Shown here: positions 58,209-64,000 of the stretch, one piece after another | Numbering within the stretch: the first letter of the stretch is position 1 | How the letters are laid out: every line of letters begins with the position of its first letter | Origin: Phymorhynchus buccinoides | Lineage: Eukaryota; Mollusca; Gastropoda; Neogastropoda; Raphitomidae | Assembly (NCBI GenBank): GCA_017654935.2 | Contig: CM065698.1 | Span: 39,755,739 to 39,819,738 of the forward strand | Reading direction: 5' to 3' | DNA: 64,000 bases | Notes under the pieces: generated by a model | Told to the model about the DNA's origin: nothing | The model's database searches: none | Seen by the model: only the letters and a program-made list of their open reading frames with translations | Made by a program: the position numbers and the translations under genes

Positions 58209-58511
58209 TTAAGGTTTTTTTTCGAATGAGGATTTATACTGAAAGTTCTCTGCCCCTGTCTCATGCACCATCTTCATTAGATTATCGTTGCGGGTGTATT
58301 GCCTGTGCAGGTTAAGAGTCAGTGCCTTATGAAGTTTATTGGGGATTAGCTGGCGATTGAAGACCCTCAACCCCTCCAACGCTAACTTTAGGAAAGACTT
58401 CTCAAATGAGAGAACGGGGATGTCTCCTGGGCAATGATTCGTCACTGTAACTGCAAGTGAACTCCAACTTAGTCCTCCAGAATAGCAGTTGCCTCCTCTG
58501 CGATCAGTGCG
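58209..58511 (-). CDS. Unrecognised open frame, 3' part
   Basis: Frame containing NHCPGDIPVLSFEKSFLKLA and LRVFNRQLIPNKLHKALTLN. The composition is protein-like (not repeat-derived), but I recognise no family. It ends where the foldback MITE at 58,512 begins, so it may be the continuation of the frame at 58,657-59,006. It could be a relic transposon or a lineage-specific gene fragment. Confidence 0.3.
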   Translation of the reverse strand, partial: RTDRRGGNCYSGGLSWSSLAVTVTNHCPGDIPVLSFEKSFLKLALEGLRVFNRQLIPNKLHKALTLNLHRQYTRNDNLMKMVHETGAENFQYKSSFEKKP

Positions 58512-58656
58512 TGTACTCATGATGCGTTTTAGACAGTCAACACAGGTAGTAGTAGTATGAAAATTAGACTAAACTAATCCAAAACAAATTGGCTGTTTAG
58601 CCTAGTTTACAGACTACTATCCGTGTTGAGTGTCTAAGACGCTCTCACGATTACAC
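58512..58656. mobile_element. Foldback MITE, TAATCATGAGTGC family, copy 2
   Basis: TACTCATGATGCGTTTTAGA and GTCTAAGACGCTCTCACGAT arms with CAGTCAACACAGGTAGTAGT between. It lies exactly between two minus-strand open frames. Confidence 0.7.
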
Positions 58657-59006
58657 GCCCAGGACGCTATAAGACTAAGACTGGCATTCAGTGATATAGA
58701 ACAGTACAATTGTGGTAGAAAGGTTTTCGTTTTCATTTGAATACTGTTGCTTATGAATTCTCTCTTTGACTGCGTATACGTCATTTGTTCCTCTTCTTGT
58801 ACTTTAATATTGATCAATGAATGACCTATACTACACAATGTATTTCTTGTAGTGAAGAGATGGTTCTGGTAAAGGTGGTTAATGCTTCTGCACTTCTCCA
58901 GAATAATGATGTCTGTAGTGTGCCTCCAATCAAAAGACCTTATAGTCTTCATAAGACTTTCTGTCAACAATTTTATTGGCGATGTAAATGAAGACACCCA
59001 GAGCAT
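58657..59006 (-). CDS. Unrecognised open frame, 5' part
   Basis: Frame containing LLTESLMKTIRSFDWRHTTD, IIILEKCRSINHLYQNHLFT and EEEQMTYTQSKREFI. No known family was recognised. The frame reaches the MITE boundary, and a disrupted longer protein across 58,209-59,006 is possible. Confidence 0.3.
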
Positions 59007-59316
59007 TATAGATTTCGGACTTATTTAATTCTGATTGGATACAGGATTTATTTTAAGCATTAAAATGCTAGGTAGTTTTCCGCATAACAAATGCAAGCAT
59101 TGTTTCAGTAACATAGATGCTAACTCCTGGAACTCAAAGTCACCCAAACTAAAATAAATGCACCATCTACTAACACCTTTAAAACTTTACTTGACTGGAC
59201 AAAAATGAAAATTTTAGTGAAATGTTTTATGATTATGAAGATTGAAATTGAAGCATTACTTTCCTTTCGCATCCAAATGCAACCTAATTTAAAAATAAAA
59301 TATTTGGATGGGACAC

Positions 59317-59356
59317 ACCATCTGACATGGCCGGGAACAAAGAAGAAGAAAAAGAA
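59317..59356 (+). mobile_element. 40-bp GAA-tailed SINE remnant with TSD
   Basis: ACCATCTGACATGGCCGGGA then ACAAAGAAGAAGAAAAAGAA, the extreme 3' end of the family, flanked by GATGGGACAC at 59,307-59,316 and 59,357-59,366. Confidence 0.75.
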
Positions 59357-59366
59357 GATGGGACAC

Positions 59367-60740
59367 TTTATAAGCCTTTACTACTATTACTATTTAGCCG
59401 AGTTACAGTACAAGTTGTGAATAGATTTTGTGTGTATTCACGTAAGACTAAGAGTGTACTGCTTGAATTTTTTTTTTTTTTTTTACTGAATCAAAATAAG
59501 ATTTCAAAAATCTCTAAAAAGTACTAACAAAATGCAAACCTTTCGAAAGAGAAAAAACTCTTTCACATTGTTTTAATTCAATTTCACCCAGCCCTGAGCC
59601 AACCTGAAGCTGTAACAAGGTTCCCACCATTCTACAATAAACACTTAACCTTTTTCAAACGAAAGAGGAGGGAAAAATTTAAAACTGGCGCAGGCGAAAG
59701 GAGAGTCGCTGGCTTATTTCTCTCTCCCACTCACAACTGACTACCCGATTCCTGGGATCTCACAAGCAGCTGATTGACAATGAGCCGATTCCGAGCAACA
59801 CTGCTCTTTTATAGCCCAGTTGTGCCTTTAACTCTGTTACTCAGACAAGAGCTCACGCACACAGTCATTTGATTTTTTTTTACAGCAAACAGAAGAATAA
59901 TTTGTTCTTTTGTTTCTAAAAGAGAAAAGTTTTCCTTTTTTATGTAAAATAGGCTTTCTTGTACCAATCAAAGAGACAACTAATGAAAGTTTTTCAAAGG
60001 ATCATTGATAGATATTCATGACAGACCAAGTTGTCTCCCAACTAATGTAATGTTTAACATCACTAATACGTAGAATTTGGAACGAGCTATGTGGTTAAAT
60101 GTGCATTTAAAAAAAAGACATTGAAAGTTTTCTCCTTTGGCACAGGTTTGCAAAGTGAAAGTGCTTTCTAGTGACAGTTTTTATAAACTGGTTTTGAACT
60201 TTAATATATCAAATTCTCAATCACCCCAAAAGTCTGACTCGCCACTGAACATGACAAACTTCACTCATAACCAAACAAAAACGCCAGTCCATCAAACTAT
60301 TTCAACAGCAAATTTACTCAGAAATCTCATTACTGTCACACATCAGAATACAAAAACTCCACACTTAAAGTTTTGAAATTCATGCTACGTAACTCAAGCC
60401 CAATGTGCAAGCATCACAAACATATCAAGAAAAAACCAGAAAAACAGAATATTGAGGGGGGAACAAAAATAACCCATTTCAACTCGACCCACAATCTGTC
60501 ACAAATTTCCAGACTGTTCCACATCTTAAGTAGAATTGCCAACTTGTAGACAACTCACCTTAAAAACATGTTGGCTAAAACATCAACACAAGCCATGCAC
60601 ACACAGACACATGCAAAAACTGACAACAAGAAATCGAAATGAAACTAAAAAGCTATATCCTCATATTTACAGGGATACAGTCTATCTCATTCTTCACCCC
60701 CAAAACGAAAACAAAACCCATGAGATTGGAGATAATACAA
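59367..60740. other. No feature recognised
   Basis: A/T-rich, with a T run at 59,468-59,484. No gene, RNA or repeat that I can support. Confidence 0.35.
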
Positions 60741-60990
60741 TCAAAGACTCTAAATGGGTAAGATGGACTACTTAAGAGTTACGGCGAGCCGGGCTGATAG
60801 AGTTATCGTTAGTGGGGTAGTTACACCATTCACAGTGGCGGCTATCCAAAAACTCAGACTGGAATTTGAACGGAGAATTCAACTGGCCTATCGACGTGTA
60901 AAATGTGTCATGTTTAAAAGGGACATAACCAGTGTTTCTGTCCTCCCTACTCATATAGGGAAAAGGGACCAGATGTTAGTCTTTTCTTTT
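60741..60990 (+). repeat. Dispersed element shared with 19,478-19,690
   Basis: GGGTAAGATGGACTACTTAA, AGAGTTATCGTTAGTGGGGT and GAACGGAGAATTCAACTGGC are shared in reverse. The open frame across it ([20 protein letters not shown]) is not kept in the other copy. Confidence 0.65.
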
Positions 60991-61185
60991 CAGTGTCTTT
61001 GATACAATGGAGTCTATTTAATACAAGTTTCAAAGGGGAAAAAAATTGTGCAAAATACTTTTCTTACAGGCATGTTGCAGTTTAACACAAACACTTAAAG
61101 CAAGAACATTAACAATGCTAGGTAGCTGTTCACCAAAATCTTCAATGTTTGATAACTTAGTTCAATGCAAAATGCACTTGATTCC

Positions 61186-61284
61186 TCAACTGGGCGTGTC
61201 ATCATGATTGGCTGTTTAAGCCTATTTTACATACTACTACCCATGTTGACTGTCTAACTAAGACGCACTCATGATTACACACCC
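61186..61284. mobile_element. Foldback MITE, TAATCATGAGTGC family, partial copy 3
   Basis: TGATTGGCTGTTTAAGCCTA and CTAAGACGCACTCATGATTA match the right half of the family; the left arm is missing. Confidence 0.6.
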
Positions 61285-61306
61285 TGCTGATTATGATTGA
61301 CAAGAC

Positions 61307-61811
61307 CATGGGTGCAACTACACAAAATTAAAAAATCTGAAAGGCCAGGGTCCAGGGGTAATGTCCCCCTGCAGCTGAAGAAAAAATTGACTTATGAAGG
61401 TATTTTAGTTTGCCTTTTCCACAATTTATACAATTGATTATTTTAACTCTTCTAGTACCTTGGGTGAACACATTCACCCAAAACATCTCTATACTCCCAC
61501 CAAATGATAAGACATTCACTGCCAAGCACCCTACCATGTGTTTGTCTATCTTTAGAGCTTATGTCAATGCTTCTTCCTGTTAAAGCAACTCATGCTCACT
61601 CAAAAAAATAGTCACTCCCCTCTTGTCGGTTGAGATAAAACGGACAACCTAAAACTTCATAAAAAATATATGGCGCTAGAAGAGTTAAAGTGTTTGAAAA
61701 ATGCAGTAGACACAAAGATCTTGTTTGACAAAATAAAAAAAAAGGAACTTCCTTTTCTGGTAAAATTCAAAAACAGGAAATCCTTGTATACTAGGAAAAG
61801 TTGCACCCATG
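61307..61811. mobile_element. CATGGGTGCAAC MITE with nested TTAA MITE
   Basis: CATGGGTGCAACTAC and AAGTTGCACCCATG ends, flanked by CAAGAC at 61,301-61,306 and 61,812-61,817. The 246-bp TTAA element at 61,443-61,688 is inserted inside it. Confidence 0.8.
61443..61688. mobile_element. TTAA MITE (TTAACTCTTCTAG)
   Basis: TTAACTCTTCTAGTACCTTG and GGCGCTAGAAGAGTTAA ends, TTAA on both sides, nested in the preceding element. Confidence 0.75.
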
Positions 61812-61817
61812 CAAGAC

Positions 61818-62610
61818 TAGTCTTGATTTTGGTGAAGTAATTACACTGAGTAACCGACTTAAAACTTTCCGAAAAGAAAGCAGAAACTACACAAAAACTT
61901 GAAACTGCAATGCACTTGAAGCAAGGGAAAAACCCCATTTACTGTCTTGGTAAAAAGTGTGGCAAAACAGACAGATATTTTACAGTTTCTACAGGGAACT
62001 TTTACTCATGTTAATTGGACTCCACTGTTAGGAACCAAAGCATAGAATTAGAAATTACTTGTCTTGATAAAATGTTTCGATCATTCCAACTAAAAAGTAC
62101 AACCACTATGCTTTTCTTTTAAATTTTAATCAGGCATCTGATCTTTGCAACAATGACGGGCATTATCTTTGTTCATATCTCAACTCCACTTATTATTTCA
62201 TGGAAACAGTTCACGACATGCAGTTGTGCTTAAACCCCTTGGGAGTCAGCTCTTACTCATTGTAAGCTCATTTATTTTACACCGTGTAACCAACTTAATT
62301 AAAACTTAGCGAAAAGAAAGCAGAAACAACACAAAAACGTGAAACTGCAATACACTTGAAGCAACAGACAGAAAACAACATTTATACGTACTGTCTTGGT
62401 ACAAAGTGTGGCAAAACAGATATTTTACAGTATCTATAGTGAATTTTTTTTAAACTCATATTAATTGGACTCCACTGTTAAAAACCAAAGCATAGAATTA
62501 GAAATTACTTGTCTTTATAAAATGTCTCGATCATTCCAACTAAAAAGTAAAACCACTATGCTTGTTTTTTAATCTGATCTTTGCAGCAATGACTGGCATT
62601 ATCTTTGTTC
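61818..62610. repeat. Diverged duplication, two copies ~480 bp apart
   Basis: AAGAAAGCAGAAAC.ACACAAAAAC, AAGTGTGGCAAAACAGA, GGAACTTTTACTC/GAATTTTTTTTAAACTC and TTAATTGGACTCCACTGTTA recur in the same order at about 61,865-62,180 and 62,310-62,610. It is a local direct duplication of unknown origin. Confidence 0.65.
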
Positions 62611-62615
62611 ATATC

Positions 62616-62934
62616 CATGGGTGCAACTCCTCAGAATGAAAAAAGAAAGAAAGACAGGGGTCCAGGGGCCGTCATGGGCCCCAGCAAGGTACAGGGTACA
62701 GGAGCCTTATAAAATGATTACATTGCCTTTTTGAAAACAATATGGGATCACCATGCTGTTTTCAAGTTAACCCGAGAGAGACTTCCAGGATAGAACAACC
62801 AAGTTCAAAACGCCCCAAATCGCTTGTGGCTGACTTTTTTTTATATAGAAATTTGACAAAAATCCTGAAGTTCAGTTTCTGGTAAAATTTAAAAACACTG
62901 AAATCAGTGTCAAACTGAAAGAGTAGCACCCATG
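62616..62934. mobile_element. CATGGGTGCAAC MITE, un-nested copy
   Basis: CATGGGTGCAACTCC and GAGTAGCACCCATG ends, with CATAT-type flanks and the shared interior GGGGTCCAGGGGCCG and TTTCTGGTAAAATT.AAAAAC. Confidence 0.65.
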
Positions 62935-63339
62935 CATATATCAACTCCCCATATTATTTCACTGAAACAGCTCACGACATGCAGTTGTGTACTCCCTGGG
63001 AGTCAGCTCTTGCATTCTCTACCCACAATAGGCTTTTATTTTTTACAAACCAATGGTAAACCTTTTCAGTCAAACCAAATCAGCTCTCCCATTCAATACC
63101 AACAGTAGGCTTGCTCGTTTTATACATCCACGGCATACTGTTTTTGGTCAAATCAAGCCAGCTTTTGGATTTTGTACAAATTTAAGCTTACTCATTACAC
63201 ATACGAACAACATACTGTTTTCTGATCGTGCATTCTTTACCTATGGTGGACTCTCTCATTTTACAAACCAATAACAATCACTGTTCAGTCATAAACTGTA
63301 CCGTCAAACACTTTTACACATTTTCCACAGCAACATGTT

Positions 63340-63615
63340 ACCAGGCATGGGATTGAAGAATTGTGAAAAGCGTGTGTCAGGGGACAAAGCCCCCCTGAAG
63401 CTGAAGATTTTTTTGGGTGTAATCTAAGCCTTAAAAACAGCATTAGAAATAGAACTGATAATGTGATATATCTTTAGTTCATTTTGCATTCACTCATACG
63501 TTCTTACTCAGCTGGGTTTCTTTTTTTTACCTAAAAAATGTCCCCTCTTGAGTCTTGTTATCCAACAAAAATGGCTCAAATTTGCTTAAAACCTGAAAAA
63601 TCCCATGCCTGGTTA
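63340..63615. mobile_element. Inverted-repeat element, GTTACCAGGCATGGGATT
   Basis: GTTACCAGGCATGGGATT at the left pairs with AATCCCATGCCTGGTTAC at the right. The interior shares CCCCCCTGAAGCTGAAGA and AAACAGCATTAGAA with 22,110-22,170. The remaining sequence to 64,000 shows nothing recognised. Confidence 0.6.
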
Positions 63616-64000
63616 CTTGACAAACTCTCTTTGTCACTTTGAACAATCAGACTCAAACAAACCCAGTTATGGCACCATGCCACAATTCGTGATTTTTGTT
63701 CCGCCTGACAGTTTCACGCTCATCCTGACTTTTTTGGTTTGTATTCAGAATATAGTACTATCATCCATGCAAAAATGCTGTATGCTTGAGTACTCATGCC
63801 ATTCCATCCCTTTAGATTGTAACTATGCAAGCCATAGTAAATTATGTGTCTTCTCCCACTTATCATAAGTGGCGTTTTACTCACAGCTGTTTTACTCACT
63901 TCTGCAACTAAAGTTTTACTTTAAAAGAGAACAAAACGCTTGCACACACAATATCAAGACAGAAGCTTTAGCCGGGTCTACACTTTACCACACATCCACA

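Noticed and set aside
60754..61002. Protein-coding gene on the plus strand
   Set aside because: The segment is a dispersed repeat whose other copy (19,478-19,690) does not keep the frame.

Overview
This is eukaryotic nuclear DNA from an animal. Two intron-rich, conserved metazoan genes, both on the minus strand, are embedded in a dense mixture of microsatellites, tRNA-headed and simple-tailed SINE-like elements, MITEs and decayed non-LTR retrotransposons. The very heavy (CA)n/(GA)n content, TTAGGG-type telomere-like repeats, tRNA SINEs with a conserved central domain and TTAA MITEs suggest a lophotrochozoan, most likely a mollusc (gastropod-like). That assignment is inference; no species can be named from the sequence alone.

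Region 1-3,030 holds the 5' end of a DNA ligase III (LIG3) gene. Coding exon 1 (2,436-3,030) encodes a presumptive mitochondrial leader, then an internal Met and the PARP-type zinc finger. Exon 2 (1,270-1,389) encodes the basic linker. The remaining exons lie off the low-coordinate edge. Region 3,031-11,908 is intergenic: a U2 snRNA-like fragment, tandem and inverted duplications, a tRNA SINE, long CA tracts, an OTU-protease-like fragment carrying a retroelement insertion, and a 390-bp inverted-repeat element with telomere-like arrays and an 8-bp target-site duplication.

Region 11,909-46,346 is TTI1 (TELO2-interacting protein 1). I could join 24 exons with canonical GT/AG boundaries and matching phases at every junction, giving about 1,104 residues plus a short N-terminus, close to the vertebrate length. 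A candidate first exon with a housekeeping-type promoter (YY1-like and ETS-like motifs) is proposed at 47,871-47,884. The introns carry almost all of the mobile DNA: a 2-kb satellite of 55/59-bp units, a near-perfect 142-bp palindrome, a non-LTR retrotransposon fragment with one in-frame stop, nested MITEs, and two partial exon duplications.

Region 48,000-64,000 has no gene that I recognise: long GT/TATG/GA tracts, non-LTR retrotransposon fragments on the minus strand, foldback elements, two minus-strand open frames of unknown nature and more MITEs, including one nested insertion.

LIG3 acts in nuclear and mitochondrial single-strand-break repair. TTI1 works in the TTT co-chaperone complex that matures PI3K-like kinases (mTOR, ATM, ATR and relatives). 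They are neighbours here, but nothing suggests they are co-regulated.
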